64,000 nt of DNA from Luteimonas wenzhouensis (GCF_007859305.1 NZ_VOHE01000002.1:496001-560000), one strand, 5' to 3'. Shown: positions 48,589 through 58,165, numbered from the stretch's first letter. Made by a program: numbers and translations. Notes: generated by a model not told the origin, from the letters alone.

Positions 48589-50466
48589 TCAGTCGGCCGG
48601 CCCGGCGCCGTCCGCCACCGGGTCCACCGTCACCGGCACTTCGCTCCAGTCCTCGATGCTGCCGTCGCGCCCGTGCAGGCGCAGCCCCAGCCAGCGACGG
48701 CCGGGGGGCAGGCGCCCGGGCTCCACCCGGGCGCGGAAGCCCACGCCGGGATGGTTCGGATCGTTGGAGATGCGCCAGTAGGCGGCGGTCCATGGGCTGG
48801 CCAGCCCGTACTCGGCCACCGCCGCCGGACGCCCGTCGACCAGCACCTCGACCCGCTCGAGCCCGATGCCGTCCTTGAACGCCCAGCCGGAGACCTCGAG
48901 CGGGGCGCCGACCCGTGCCCCGGCCAGCGGCCGGTCGATCCAGGCCATGGCCGGCGTGGTGCAGGCGGCCGGTTCCGCCGCCGCCGGCAGCCCGTCGGGC
49001 CAGGCCAGCAGCAGGAACCGCTGGCGCCCGTGGTCGATGTTGAGCGCGCGCGGCGGCGGCAGCGGCCCCAGCGCCCGGCACAGCGCGTGGTAGCGCTGCA
49101 GCAGGTCGCGGTAGGGCACGTCGGTGGCGCCCACCACGAGCAGCACGGGCGCATCGCCCAGGCCCTGGCGCGAGGCGTCCAGGCCCCACAGCGCCAGCTG
49201 CGGCGCGCGCCCGTGCGCGCGGTTGAGCGGATGGTCCAGGACCGGGATCCGGGTCTCGCCCAGGGCGAAGCCCAGTTCCGCGCCGATCTTGAAGTTGTCC
49301 GCGACCAGCCGGGTGCCGGGCGGCATCCCCGCGCGCACCCGGCGCACCTCGCCGGCCAGTTCGTCCCAGCCGGCGAAGTTGGACGGATACCATTTGAGCC
49401 CGGCCATGCGTTCGCGGGCCTGGGGCGTGGAGACCGCGAGGTAGTAGCCCAGCATCGCCACCAGCCCACAGCCGGCCAGGCCCCAGGTCGCGACCCGCAG
49501 GCCGCGCGGCCAGCGCGCGAGCACCGTCGGCAGCAGCGGCAGCAACGCGACGTAGCCGGGCAGCGGCCAGTGGAAGCTCACCCGCTCGGTGTCGGCGAAG
49601 AACCCGAGCACGAAGAAGCCCAGGATCAGGATCCCGCCGCTCGACGCGAGCAGCCGCTGCGCCGGCGTCCCGGAGCGCGCGAAGCGCCACGCGGCAAGCA
49701 GCAGGGCCACGAACAGCAGCGGGCTCACCAGGATCGCCTGGACCACCGGGAAGGCAGCTCCTTCGGCGTGCAGCGTCCAGGGATGCCGGTCGACCAGCTG
49801 GAACCGGAGCCCGGCCTCGGCGTTCTCCAGGTTCCACGCCAGCAACGGCATCCAGGCGGCGGCGCCGACGGCCAGGGCCACGAGCACCCGCGGATCGCGC
49901 AGCAGCGCGCGCCCCTGCGGCAGCAGCAGCAGCGCGACGAAGCCGGCGCCGATCGCGGCGATGAAGCGGTAGTGGCTGAGCGCGCCGATGGCCAGCGCCA
50001 CCGCGAGCTGCGCCGCGTTGGCGTGGCTCGCGCCGCGCAGCATCCGGGTCAGCGCGTCGAGCGCCAACAGCGTGGCCGCGGCCAGCAGCACGTCCGGCAG
50101 CGCCATCACCCCGAGCATCGCGAACAGCGGCAGCACCAGCGCCCCGCAACCGGCCAGCCAGGCGGCACCCGCGTCGCCTTCGCGCCGCGCCAGCGACACC
50201 ACCAGCCAGGGCAGCGCGAACGAGACCAGCAGGAAGAGCGAGCGCACCGCGAGCACGCCGTCGCCGAACAGTTCGCCGCCCAGGCGGATGGTCCAGGCGG
50301 TCAGCCCTGGCAGGTCCGAATAGGCCCAGGCCAGATGGTGGCCTTCCTGCCAGTAGAACGCCTCGTCGACGAACAGCGGCAGCCGCGCGGCCACCAGCAG
50401 CTTGGCCGGCACGAGCGCCAGCCAGAGCGTGATGAAGACCGCACGCGTGACCCCGTTTTCGCGCAT
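48589..50466 (-). CDS. GT39/ArnT-type membrane glycosyltransferase
   Basis: A 625-residue GT-C-fold transferase that should use a polyprenyl-phosphate-linked sugar. The first loop holds the catalytic-type acidic pair in LFVDEAFYWQ (Asp34, Glu35). About ten hydrophobic segments follow up to residue 345, then a soluble periplasmic part (350-625) ending in a small beta domain (LEVSGWAFKDGIGLERVEVLVDGRPA). The acceptor, protein or lipid A or other glycan, cannot be read from sequence. Start ATG 50466; a 14-codon longer frame overlaps the MoxR promoter region. Divergent from moxR, convergent with yceF. Confidence 0.87.
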   Translation of the reverse strand: MRENGVTRAVFITLWLALVPAKLLVAARLPLFVDEAFYWQEGHHLAWAYSDLPGLTAWTIRLGGELFGDGVLAVRSLFLLVSFALPWLVVSLARREGDAGAAWLAGCGALVLPLFAMLGVMALPDVLLAAATLLALDALTRMLRGASHANAAQLAVALAIGALSHYRFIAAIGAGFVALLLLPQGRALLRDPRVLVALAVGAAAWMPLLAWNLENAEAGLRFQLVDRHPWTLHAEGAAFPVVQAILVSPLLFVALLLAAWRFARSGTPAQRLLASSGGILILGFFVLGFFADTERVSFHWPLPGYVALLPLLPTVLARWPRGLRVATWGLAGCGLVAMLGYYLAVSTPQARERMAGLKWYPSNFAGWDELAGEVRRVRAGMPPGTRLVADNFKIGAELGFALGETRIPVLDHPLNRAHGRAPQLALWGLDASRQGLGDAPVLLVVGATDVPYRDLLQRYHALCRALGPLPPPRALNIDHGRQRFLLLAWPDGLPAAAEPAACTTPAMAWIDRPLAGARVGAPLEVSGWAFKDGIGLERVEVLVDGRPAAVAEYGLASPWTAAYWRISNDPNHPGVGFRARVEPGRLPPGRRWLGLRLHGRDGSIEDWSEVPVTVDPVADGAGPAD

Positions 50467-50519
50467 GGCGCCACGACCCCCGCTACACTCGATCCGGTTT
50501 GAAACCAAGGGAGAGCGCC

Positions 50520-51473
50520 GTGCCTGCCGCCACCCAGGAACCGGCCATGCTAACCGAGCGCGACCAACAGGCGTTGACGCATGCCCAGGCGCAGGTGAAC
50601 CGGCTGGTGCTGGGAAAGGCGCGGGAGGTGCGCCTGGCGTTCGTGGCCCTGCTGTCGGACGGCCACCTGTTGATCGAGGACCTGCCGGGGCTGGGCAAGA
50701 CCACGCTGGCCCACGCCCTGGCGGCCACGCTCGGTCTCGGGTTCCAGCGCGTGCAGTTCACCTCCGACCTGCTGCCCACGGACATCGTCGGGGTCTCGAT
50801 CTACGACGCCCAGGCGCGCCGTTTCGAGTTCCACCCCGGGCCGGTGTTCGCGAACGTGCTGCTCGCCGACGAGATCAACCGCGCGCCGCCGCGCACCCAG
50901 AGCGCGCTGCTCGAGGCGATGGCCGAGCACCAGGTGACGGTGGACGGCACCACCCACCGCCTGCCCGAGCCGTTCTTCGTGATCGCCACCCAGAACCCGG
51001 TGGACCTGTCGGGCACCTATCCCCTGCCCGACTCGCAGCTCGACCGGTTCCTGTTGCGCCTGACCCTGGGCTACCCCGACGAGGCGGCCGAACGCGCGCT
51101 GCTCGCCGGCGAGGACCGCCGCGACCTCATCGCCCAGGCGATTCCGGCGCTGGGCGCCGAGGACGTGCTGCGCCTTCGCCGCGCGGTGCTCGCCACCCAC
51201 GCCAGCGACGCCCTGGTCGGATACGTGCAGGCGCTGCTCAACCGCAGCCGCCACGCGCCCGGCGTGCGCATGGGCCTGTCGCCGCGCGCGGGCATCGCCT
51301 TGCTGCGCGCGGCCCGCGCCCATGCGCTGCTCGCCGGACGCGACCACGTGCTGCCGGAGGACGTGCAGGCGCTGTTCGTCCCGGTCGCGGCCCACCGCCT
51401 GGTGCCGGAGAACGACGCCGGCGACGGCGCCACGCTGGCGGAGGCGATCCTGCGCGACGTGGCGGTGGATTGA
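50520..51473 (+). CDS. MoxR-family AAA+ ATPase
   Basis: A 317-residue AAA+ ATPase. Walker A LPGLGKTT (55-62), Walker B VLLADEINRAPP, sensor 1 ATQNP, and the family loop FHPGPVFANVLLADEI. MoxR proteins act as chaperones for VWA proteins and assembly of envelope or metal complexes. Start chosen: GTG 50520 with AAGGGAG six bases upstream; a TTG seven codons earlier is poorer. A -10-like TACACT lies at 50484-50489. First gene of MoxR-DUF58-transglutaminase. Confidence 0.93.
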   Translation: MPAATQEPAMLTERDQQALTHAQAQVNRLVLGKAREVRLAFVALLSDGHLLIEDLPGLGKTTLAHALAATLGLGFQRVQFTSDLLPTDIVGVSIYDAQARRFEFHPGPVFANVLLADEINRAPPRTQSALLEAMAEHQVTVDGTTHRLPEPFFVIATQNPVDLSGTYPLPDSQLDRFLLRLTLGYPDEAAERALLAGEDRRDLIAQAIPALGAEDVLRLRRAVLATHASDALVGYVQALLNRSRHAPGVRMGLSPRAGIALLRAARAHALLAGRDHVLPEDVQALFVPVAAHRLVPENDAGDGATLAEAILRDVAVD

Positions 51474-51549
51474 GCGCCATGCCGGGGCCCGCGGCTTCGA
51501 CGGACGTGGCACGCCCGGGAACCCGGCGCGCGCACGGCACGCGGCGCGC

Positions 51550-52524
51550 ATGATGGCGGCCCCGCTGCGCCGGCGCGCACGCGCGCGCCTGGACCGCTGG
51601 CTGCGCGGACGCACGCCGTCGGCGCTGCCGGTGCGCTTCGACCGCCACGGCATCTACGTGCTGCCGACCCGGTTCGGCGCGTTCTTCGCGGTGCTGCTGA
51701 CCACGATGGGCCTGGGCGCGCTGAACTACAACAACAACCCCGCCCTGCTGCTGTGCCTGGTGCTGGCCGGCGCCGCGGTGGCCAGCCTGCTGCACGCGCA
51801 ACTGCAGCTGGCGGGGCTGGAGGTGCGCGCCATCGGCGCCGAGCCGGTGCCCGCGGGCTCGACGCTGAAGCTGCGCGTGCACGTGCGCGCCGTACCGGGC
51901 CGCGCGCGGCGCGGACTGCGGGTGGAGTGCGCCGGGCAGGCCGCCACGCTGTCGCTGGCCGAGGGCGGCGGCGAAGCGGTGCTGGCCCTGCCCACCGCGC
52001 GCCGCGGCTGGTTCGACCCCGGGCGCATCAGGATCTCGACCACGCGCCCGCTCGGGCTGGCGCGGGCCTGGGCCTACGTGTGGCCGGAGGCGCCGCTGCT
52101 GGTGTACCCGGCGCCGGAGCCCGACGGCCCGCCGCTGCCGCTGGGCCGGGGCGAAGGGCTGCAGTCCCGGCTGCATCCGGCGGGCGACGACGTCCACCAC
52201 CTGCGCGAGTGGCGCGCGGGCGACAGCCGGCGCGCGGTGGCCTGGAAGGCGTCGGCGCGGCGCAACGCGCTGCTGGTGCGCGAGTTCGAACAGCCGCTGG
52301 GGACCGACGTGGTGCTGGACTGGGACATGCTCGCGGGCCAGGGGCGCGAATCCCGGATCCGGCGCCTCGCGCGCTGGATCGACGAGGCCGAACGCGGCAT
52401 GCGCCGTTACCGCCTGCGCCTGCCCGGCCAGCCGGCGATCGGCCCGGGCAGCGGCCAGGCGCATCGCCATGCCTGCCTGCGCGCGCTGGCGCTGTTGCCC
52501 GGTGAGGCCGATGCGGCGCGCTGA
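51550..52524 (+). CDS. DUF58 membrane protein
   Basis: A 324-residue protein. Two transmembrane helices at about 37-75 (AFFAVLLTTMGLGALNY, PALLLCLVLAGAAVAS), then a beta-rich region and the DUF58 core with DVHHLREWRAGDSRRAVAWKASAR (about 215-238). DUF58 proteins often have a degenerate VWA-like fold and are nearly always next to MoxR and a transglutaminase. The 76-bp gap from moxR holds no gene. Its end overlaps the next gene by 14 bp. Confidence 0.88.
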   Translation: MMAAPLRRRARARLDRWLRGRTPSALPVRFDRHGIYVLPTRFGAFFAVLLTTMGLGALNYNNNPALLLCLVLAGAAVASLLHAQLQLAGLEVRAIGAEPVPAGSTLKLRVHVRAVPGRARRGLRVECAGQAATLSLAEGGGEAVLALPTARRGWFDPGRIRISTTRPLGLARAWAYVWPEAPLLVYPAPEPDGPPLPLGRGEGLQSRLHPAGDDVHHLREWRAGDSRRAVAWKASARRNALLVREFEQPLGTDVVLDWDMLAGQGRESRIRRLARWIDEAERGMRRYRLRLPGQPAIGPGSGQAHRHACLRALALLPGEADAAR

Positions 52525-54454
52525 CCCGTCCATGCTGACCCCGGCCGGCCGCGCCTGGGCGCTCGCGGCCGCCGCCGCCTGCCTGCTGCCGCTGCTGCCG
52601 CAGCTGCCGCGGACGCTCGCGGCCGGCACCGTGGCGGTGGCGCTGGCCACCGCGCTCCTGTCGCGTCGCGGCCCGCTGCCCGGCTGGCTGCGCATCGTCC
52701 TGGCGCTGGCGCTGGTGGGCACGGTCCTGGTGACGTTCCGCTTCGGCGTGGGCCGGGACCTGGCCTGCGCGGTGCTCGCCGCGATGCTGGCGCTCAAGCC
52801 GGGGGAGCTGGCAGGGGTGCGCGATGCGCGCAGCCTGGTCGGGTTCGCGCTGTTCGCGCCGTTCGCCACCTTCCTCCTCGACCAGGGGCCACTGTCGCTG
52901 CTGCTCGGCCTGGGCGGCGCGTGCCTTGCGCTGGCGGCGCTGCTGCAGCTGTCAGCGGACGAATCCGGCGACCCGCAACCGGCCACGGTGCCGGGACGGC
53001 TGCGCGCGGTGCTGCGCCTGGTCGCGATCGGCCTGCCGCTGGCGCTGGCCGCGTTCTGGCTGTTCCCGCGCATCCAGTCACCGCTGTGGGGCGTGCCCGA
53101 CCGGGTACTCGCGCAGCCCGGGCTCTCGGACGAGATGGCGCCGGGCCAGTGGATCGACTTCATGTCCGACGACCGGCCGGCGCTGCGGGTGAACTTCATC
53201 GGCGAGGTTCCGGACACCAGCCAGATGTACTGGCGGGGGCCGGTCCTCATGGACTACGACGGACGCACCTGGAGGCGCCCGCGCTGGCTCGGCCGGATCC
53301 CCGCGCCGGAGGTCGCACGCGCGCCGGTTCGCTGGGAGTACCGGATGGAGGTGGAGCCGACCGACCGTCGGACCCTGGTCGCGCTGGAACTCCCCGGCGC
53401 GATCCCCGAAGGCGCCCAGGCCGGCGGGGACTACGTGCTCCGGACCGCCCCGCTGACCCGGGTGACGCGCTGGCACATGCAGGCCTCGCCGCCACGCACG
53501 TTCGAGCCTCGGCTGCCGGCCCTGGTGCGGCAGGCGGCGCTGCGCCTGCCCGAGGGCTACAACCCCCGGACGCTCGCGCTGGCCCGGCAATGGCGGGCCG
53601 AGGCCGGACCCGGCAACGACGAGGCAATCGTGCGCCGCGCGCTCGCCATGATCCGCGACGGGTTCGGCTACACGCTCGACACGCCGCTGCCCGGCCGCCA
53701 CGCCGCCGACGAGTTCCTGTTCGACTGGAAGCGGGGCTTCTGCGAACACTTCAGTTCGGCCTTCGTCATCCTGATGCGGGCGGCCGGGATCCCGGCCCGG
53801 ATCGTGACCGGCTACGTCGGCGGCTACCGCAATCCGATCGGTGACTACTGGGTGGTGCGCCGCAACGACGCGCACGCCTGGGCGGAGGTGTGGCTGGCGG
53901 GCCGCGGCTGGGTGCGGGTGGACCCCACCGCCGCGGTGGCGCCCGAACACATCTACGACACGATCGACGATCGCGCCTCCGGCGGCGGCCTGGCCGGGCT
54001 GCCGGGGATCACCCCGGTGCTCGATTTCGGCGACTGGCTGCGGCGCGGCTGGAACGACCTGGTGCTGGGCTTCGACGCCGCGCGCCAGGTGGCGATCCTG
54101 CGGCCGATCGGGCTCGAGCGCACCGGCGTGCGGGGCCTGGCCGCGCTGTTCGCCGGCGCGGCCGGCCTGGCCTTGGCCTGGATGCTGTGGCTGGCGGCGC
54201 GCGCCGAACGCAGCGGCGATCCGGTAGTGCGTGCCTGGCGCAGGCTGGGCCGCCGCTACGCGCGGCTGGGCCTGGCGCGCGCGCCGCACGAACCGGCGCT
54301 GCAATGGGTGGAACGGGTCGCGGCCGCACGGCCCGGGGACGCCGGCGCGCTGCGTGCCCTCGGGCGGCGCTTCGCGCAATGGCGCTACGCTCCGGCCGCC
54401 GCCGAGGACCCTCGCCGGCTGGCACGCGACCTGCGGCGACACCGCCCGGCTTGA
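52511..54454 (+). CDS. TgpA-like transmembrane transglutaminase-fold protein
   Basis: A 647-residue protein with five to six N-terminal transmembrane helices (about 15-190), a periplasmic DUF3488-like part, a transglutaminase core with Cys411 (KRGFCEHFSSAF), His455 (NDAHAWAEV) and Asp471 (VDPTAAV), and a last membrane helix near 550-570 with a short cytoplasmic tail. The triad is intact. Pseudomonas TgpA of this class is essential and of unclear substrate. Start ATG 52511 has GAGG upstream; an earlier in-frame start lies inside DUF58. Last gene of the MoxR set. Confidence 0.9.
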   Translation: MRRADPSMLTPAGRAWALAAAAACLLPLLPQLPRTLAAGTVAVALATALLSRRGPLPGWLRIVLALALVGTVLVTFRFGVGRDLACAVLAAMLALKPGELAGVRDARSLVGFALFAPFATFLLDQGPLSLLLGLGGACLALAALLQLSADESGDPQPATVPGRLRAVLRLVAIGLPLALAAFWLFPRIQSPLWGVPDRVLAQPGLSDEMAPGQWIDFMSDDRPALRVNFIGEVPDTSQMYWRGPVLMDYDGRTWRRPRWLGRIPAPEVARAPVRWEYRMEVEPTDRRTLVALELPGAIPEGAQAGGDYVLRTAPLTRVTRWHMQASPPRTFEPRLPALVRQAALRLPEGYNPRTLALARQWRAEAGPGNDEAIVRRALAMIRDGFGYTLDTPLPGRHAADEFLFDWKRGFCEHFSSAFVILMRAAGIPARIVTGYVGGYRNPIGDYWVVRRNDAHAWAEVWLAGRGWVRVDPTAAVAPEHIYDTIDDRASGGGLAGLPGITPVLDFGDWLRRGWNDLVLGFDAARQVAILRPIGLERTGVRGLAALFAGAAGLALAWMLWLAARAERSGDPVVRAWRRLGRRYARLGLARAPHEPALQWVERVAAARPGDAGALRALGRRFAQWRYAPAAAEDPRRLARDLRRHRPA

Positions 54455-54517
54455 GTCCGGGTCGGTTTCGCCAGTTCCCGCCGGCCGCACGGTCCACCGC
54501 AGATATCGACCCCTGCT

Positions 54518-54702
54518 CCTCCCCCCGCTTGCGGGGGAGGCTGGGAGGGGGGCGCACGTCACCGCAGGCAATGATCCCGGGACCGGCGGCCCCCACCCCG
54601 GCCCTCCCCCGCAGGCGGGGGAGGGGGTCGCAGGTATTCACCCCCCCGGACTCCGCTCCGGCCGACCGGTCCTCTGCTCCTCCCCCCGTTTGCGGGGGGA
54701 GG
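54518..54702. repeat. Second GC-palindrome (REP-like) cluster
   Basis: Three palindromes: CCTCCCCCCGC-TT-GCGGGGGAGG (54518-54540), CCCTCCCCCGC-AG-GCGGGGGAGGG (54602-54625) and CCTCCCCCCG-TTT-GCGGGGGGAGG (54679-54702). The first two enclose a spacer flanked by GGGAGGGGGGC and GCCCCCACCCC, the same plan as at 12833-13165 but with an unrelated spacer. The cluster fills the convergent gap between the transglutaminase and HIT genes and ends 3 bases before the HIT stop codon. No gene lies in this 251-bp gap. Confidence 0.85.
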
Positions 54703-54705
54703 CCC

Positions 54706-55053
54706 TCAGGCGCCGGTCCCGAAGCGCCCCAGGGACGCACCCGCCAGCAGGTGCAGGTGGATCTGGTACACGGTCTGGCCGCCGTCGCCGTTGCAGTTCA
54801 TGACGATCCGGTAGCCGTCCTCGGCGAACCCCTGCGCCCTGGCGTAGGCGGCCGCGGCGAGCGCCAGGCGGCCGATGACTTCAGGCCGGTCGGCGGGCAC
54901 GTCGTTGAGCGTGGCGAAGTCTTCCTTCGGCACGAACAGCACGTGCACCGGCGCTTGCGGTGCGATGTCGCGGAACGCGATGACGTGCTCGTCCTCGAAC
55001 ACGATCTCGGCCGGCAGTTCCCGGCGCATGATGCGGTGGAAGATGGTGGGCAT
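54706..55053 (-). CDS. HIT-family (HinT-like) nucleotide-binding protein
   Basis: A 115-residue HinT-like purine nucleotide phosphoramidase. Family blocks: IFHRIMRRELPAEIVFEDEHVIAFRDIAPQAP split over residues 4-35, HVLFVPKEDFATL and MNCNGDGGQTVYQIHLHLL. The histidine triad reads Q97-I-H99-L-H101-L-L, so the first His is Gln while the catalytic His99 and His101 remain. The usual WPPG C-terminus is replaced by GRFGTGA. Catalysis is likely retained because the nucleophilic His is the central one. Confidence 0.92.
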   Translation of the reverse strand: MPTIFHRIMRRELPAEIVFEDEHVIAFRDIAPQAPVHVLFVPKEDFATLNDVPADRPEVIGRLALAAAAYARAQGFAEDGYRIVMNCNGDGGQTVYQIHLHLLAGASLGRFGTGA

Positions 55054-55132
55054 GGAGTCCTGCGGGTCCGGTGGGGTGGAGCGCCGATTCTGCCGTTTCG
55101 CGCCGGCGACCACCAACCGCGCCGGCGTTCGC

Positions 55133-55726
55133 TCACTCCATCTCGCTGCGCGAACCGAACGCGTGCGACAAGGTGCCGCGATCGACGTATTCCAGCTCTC
55201 CGCCCAGCGGCACGCCGTGCGCCAGGCGGCTGGGCCGGACCGAATGCTGGCGTGCGATCTGCGCCAGGTAGTGGGCCGTGGCCTCGCCCTCGACCGTGGG
55301 GTTGGTGGCGACGATGAGTTCGTGTACTTCACCCTCGGCCAGGCGCTGCGCCAGGCGGTCGAGGCCGATCTCGCGCGGGCCGATGCCGTCGAGCGGGCTC
55401 AGGCGGCCCTGCAGCACGAAGTACAGGCCGCGATAGCCGGTGGCCTGCTCGATCGCGAGCCGGTCAGCCGGCGACTCGACCACGCACAGCTGGTGGCGGT
55501 CGCGCGCCTGGCTGGCGCAGGTGGCGCAGACCGGGGCCTCGCTGAAGTCCCGGCAGCGCTCGCAATGGCCGACGCGCTCGACCGCGTCGGCCAGCACCGC
55601 AGCCAGGCGGCGCCCGCCCTCGCGTTCGCGCTCGAGCACGTGGTAGGCCATGCGCTGGGCGGTTTTCTGGCCGACGCCGGGCAGGATCCGGAAGGCCTCG
55701 ATCAGCTGTTCAAGGAGCGAAGACAT
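55133..55726 (-). CDS. recR: Recombination protein RecR
   Basis: A 197-residue recombination mediator. Helix-hairpin-helix [18 protein letters not shown] (12-29), zinc finger CERC...CATC (about 55-70), Toprim domain with [13 protein letters not shown] and [15 protein letters not shown]. Length is standard. Follows ybaB and dnaX in the classical dnaX-ybaB-recR order. Confidence 0.98.
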   Translation of the reverse strand: MSSLLEQLIEAFRILPGVGQKTAQRMAYHVLEREREGGRRLAAVLADAVERVGHCERCRDFSEAPVCATCASQARDRHQLCVVESPADRLAIEQATGYRGLYFVLQGRLSPLDGIGPREIGLDRLAQRLAEGEVHELIVATNPTVEGEATAHYLAQIARQHSVRPSRLAHGVPLGGELEYVDRGTLSHAFGSRSEME

Positions 55727-55805
55727 CGGCGTGGCGGGCGGGTGCGGACGGGCGCCGAGTCGCGGCGCGCCGGCATGGCGGCATCGACCCGGCCGGCGGC
55801 GGCGG

Positions 55806-56126
55806 TCAGAATGGCAGCTTCATCCCGGGCGGGATCGGCAGCCCCGCGGTGGCGGCGGCCATCTTCTCGCGCGAGGCGGCGTCGATGCGGTTGGAGGCGT
55901 CGTTGAACGCGGCGGCGACCAGGTCCTCGGCCATCTCAGGGTCCGACAGCACGCTTGGATCGATCCGCACCTTGCGGCACTCCTTGGCGCCGGACAGGGT
56001 CACGGTGACCATGCCGCCACCGGCGCTGCCGGTGACCTCGAGCGCAGCGATCTCCTGCTGCACCTTCTGCATGTTCTCCTGCATCTTCTGCGCCTGCTGC
56101 ATCAGCTGGGCGATGTTTCCACGCAT
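55806..56126 (-). CDS. ybaB: YbaB/EbfC nucleoid-associated protein
   Basis: A 106-residue DNA-binding protein: long N-terminal helix rich in Gln/Met ([20 protein letters not shown]), [19 protein letters not shown] and the C-terminal helix ending in [12 protein letters not shown]. Starts 2 bases after the dnaX stop with AAGAAGG upstream, so it is coupled to dnaX. Confidence 0.97.
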   Translation of the reverse strand: MRGNIAQLMQQAQKMQENMQKVQQEIAALEVTGSAGGGMVTVTLSGAKECRKVRIDPSVLSDPEMAEDLVAAAFNDASNRIDAASREKMAAATAGLPIPPGMKLPF

Positions 56127-56128
56127 GT

Positions 56129-57877
56129 TCACTGGCCTTCTTCGTAGGGTCGGATGGAGTCGGGCACCAGGCGGGCGCCCCGCTCCTGCATCAGCCGCTG
56201 CACCTGGGGGTCGGACAGGAACGCCTGCTCGGCCGCGGCCTGGCGCGCGTCGCGCTGGCGTTCGGTGCGCGCGTGCAGGGTTTCGGCCTCGGGCGGGACG
56301 GCTTCCTCGAAGCGCAGCTGCGGGGCCACGCCCAGGGCGGGCGCCAGCGCCTTCGCCAGCTGGTCCACCAGGAACGGGGTCTTGAGATGGTCGTCGGCGG
56401 GACTCAGGCCCAACCGCAACACGCCATTGTTCCAGTCGATGAACGCCGCGTGCGCGGCCAGCTCGCGCACCGGGCCGCGCAGGCCCAGGCCCGCGACCAG
56501 GTCCAGCCAGCCGGCCGCGTCCAGGTGGGCGGGGCCCGGCGGCGGCGCAATCGCGATCCCGCGATCCCCGGACACAGCCGCCGGCGGCGCCGGGGACCGG
56601 GATGGGGGCGGCGGGATCCGCGGTGCCGGCGCTGCAGGCGCGGCGCCATTGCGCCGGCCCGGGCCGGACCGTGCCGACGGCGGCTCGTCGGCCAGCGCCG
56701 CGCGCGCGGCCGCGGCAGCGTCGCGCGCGGCCCCACGGCTGGCGGCACCGCCGCCGGCCGTCGCGGTCCCCTGTCCCGCGCCGCCCGCCGGCCGGAACGC
56801 AAGCATCCGCAGCAGGCTCATCTCGAAGCCCGCGCGCGGCCCCGGCGCAAGCGGCAGGTCGCGGCGTCCGGTCAGCGCCATCTGGTACCACAGCTGCACC
56901 ACCTCCGGCCGCAGCGCTGCGGCCAGCGCGTCCAGGTCCAGCCCGTCCGGGTCGACCGCGGCTTCGGGCACCAGCTGGCGCACCTGGATCCGGTGCAGCG
57001 CCGCGGCCAGCGCGTCGAGCACCCCGGCCCAGTCCGGCGACATGTCCGCCAGCCCCGAGATCCCGGCCATCAGGGCTGCACCGTCGCCGTCGGCCAGCGC
57101 TTGGAGCAGCGCGCCGATGCGGCTGCGGTCGACCGTGCCCAGCATCCCGGCCACCGCCTCTTCCGACAGCACCGCCCCGCCGGCGCCGGCGCCGCTGTAG
57201 GCGATCGCCTGGTCGAGCAGCGACAGGCCGTCGCGCAGGCTGCCGTCGGCCGCGCGCGCGAGCTGGCGCACCGCGCCGGGCTCGGCGGCGATGCCCTCGG
57301 CCTCCAGGATCTTCGCGAGCTGCCCGCCGATCTGCTCCTCGTCCAGGCGCTTGAGGTTGAACTGCAGGCAGCGCGACAGCACCGTGACCAGGAGCTTCTC
57401 CGGATCGGTGGTCGCGAACAGGAACTTCACGTGCTCCGGCGGCTCCTCCAGCGTCTTGAGCAGCGCGTTGAACGCCGGCTTGGAGAGCATGTGCACCTCG
57501 TCGATGAGGTACACCTTGTAGCGGCCGCGCGAGGGCATGTACTGCGCGTTGTCGATCAGGTCGCGCACGTTGTCCACGCCGGTGTTGGAGGCGGCGTCGA
57601 TCTCGAGCAGGTCGATGTAGCGCCCGGCATCGATGGCCAGGCAGGTCTCGCACTCGCCGCAGGGGTCGGCGCCGGTGCCCTTCTCGCAGTTCAGGCTCTT
57701 GGCGAAGATGCGGGCGATCGTGGTCTTGCCCACGCCGCGGGTGCCGGTGAACAGGTAGGCGTGGTGGACGCGGCCCGACTCGAGCGCATTGCTCAGGGCC
57801 CGGACCACGTGTTCCTGGCCCACCAGTTCGGCGAACCGCCGGGGGCGCCACTTGCGGGCGAGGACGAGGTAGGACAT
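56129..57877 (-). CDS. dnaX: DNA polymerase III subunits gamma/tau
   Basis: A 582-residue clamp-loader ATPase. Walker [10 protein letters not shown] (45-53), zinc Cys64, Cys73, Cys76, Cys79, DEVHML, and SRC-type arginine finger [10 protein letters not shown]. After the ATPase domains a Pro/Ala-rich hinge (about 400-470) leads to the tau-specific C-terminal domain with [14 protein letters not shown]. No A-rich slippery sequence like the E. coli gamma frameshift site was found in the hinge, so gamma may not be made by that route. Start ATG 57877. Confidence 0.97.
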   Translation of the reverse strand: MSYLVLARKWRPRRFAELVGQEHVVRALSNALESGRVHHAYLFTGTRGVGKTTIARIFAKSLNCEKGTGADPCGECETCLAIDAGRYIDLLEIDAASNTGVDNVRDLIDNAQYMPSRGRYKVYLIDEVHMLSKPAFNALLKTLEEPPEHVKFLFATTDPEKLLVTVLSRCLQFNLKRLDEEQIGGQLAKILEAEGIAAEPGAVRQLARAADGSLRDGLSLLDQAIAYSGAGAGGAVLSEEAVAGMLGTVDRSRIGALLQALADGDGAALMAGISGLADMSPDWAGVLDALAAALHRIQVRQLVPEAAVDPDGLDLDALAAALRPEVVQLWYQMALTGRRDLPLAPGPRAGFEMSLLRMLAFRPAGGAGQGTATAGGGAASRGAARDAAAAARAALADEPPSARSGPGRRNGAAPAAPAPRIPPPPSRSPAPPAAVSGDRGIAIAPPPGPAHLDAAGWLDLVAGLGLRGPVRELAAHAAFIDWNNGVLRLGLSPADDHLKTPFLVDQLAKALAPALGVAPQLRFEEAVPPEAETLHARTERQRDARQAAAEQAFLSDPQVQRLMQERGARLVPDSIRPYEEGQ

Positions 57878-57955
57878 GCGTCCATTGTGCCGTGCCGCGG
57901 CTCCGATTGCCCGGGTCCGATGCACGCCCCACCCTTCCCGGCCCGCGCCGTTCGG

Positions 57956-57984
57956 TTGTGGTAAAGGGTGGCGGCGGCTAGAAT
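57956..57984 (+). promoter_or_regulatory. Sigma-70 promoter of tRNA-Ser
   Basis: TTGTGG (57956-57961), exactly 17 bases, then TAGAAT (57979-57984). Predicted start near 57991, 40 bases before the mature tRNA. The -10 box is among the best in the window. Confidence 0.75.
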
Positions 57985-58030
57985 TTCCGCCCCCCTGCGC
58001 GCGGCAGGAACGCCGCCCGCCGGGCCTCCC

Positions 58031-58123
58031 GGAGAGGTGTCCGAGTGGTTGAAGGAGCACGCCTGGAAAGTGTGTAAGCGCCTAAACAGCGCTTCGGGGG
58101 TTCGAATCCCCCTCTCTCCGCCA
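58031..58123 (+). tRNA. tRNA-Ser (anticodon GGA)
   Basis: A 93-nucleotide type II tRNA. Acceptor GGAGAGG (58031-58037) pairs with TCTCTCC (58113-58119), with discriminator G58120 and encoded CCA (58121-58123). The anticodon stem CACGC/GTGTG holds loop CTGGAAA with GGA at 58065-58067. A long variable arm (around GCGCCTAAACAGCGC) is typical of serine tRNA, and the T-loop is GGGGGTTCGAATCCCCC. Reads UCC and UCU codons. Confidence 0.97.
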
Positions 58124-58165
58124 GATATGCGAAGCGCCCCGCAAGGGGCGTTTTGCGTATCTGGC
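58120..58165 (+). terminator. Extended terminator hairpin after tRNA-Ser
   Basis: Core CGCCCC-GCAA-GGGGCG (58135-58150) followed by TTTT. The stem extends outward through GCGAA/TTTGC and a perfect 8-bp GCCAGATA/TATCTGGC. The outer left arm begins in the tRNA's own discriminator and CCA bases. Two smaller perfect hairpins follow at 58184-58202 and 58205-58223. No gene is seen from 58166 to the SRP RNA. Confidence 0.85.

Noticed and set aside
56600..56800. Programmed frameshift site for the DnaX gamma product
   Set aside because: The hinge has no A-rich heptamer or similar slippery run. GC-rich codons fill the region, so no evidence for a gamma product by frameshift.
55806..57932. A single 708-codon frame fusing ybaB with an upstream reading frame inside dnaX
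   Set aside because: The dnaX frame has the Walker, zinc and Arg-finger motifs and its own stop, and ybaB has its own ATG 2 bases later. The join is a frame left open by GC content.
58031..58123. tRNA-Ser as an integration site for a mobile element
   Set aside because: No integrase, no direct repeat of the tRNA 3' end, and both flanks are core genes (dnaX and ffs).
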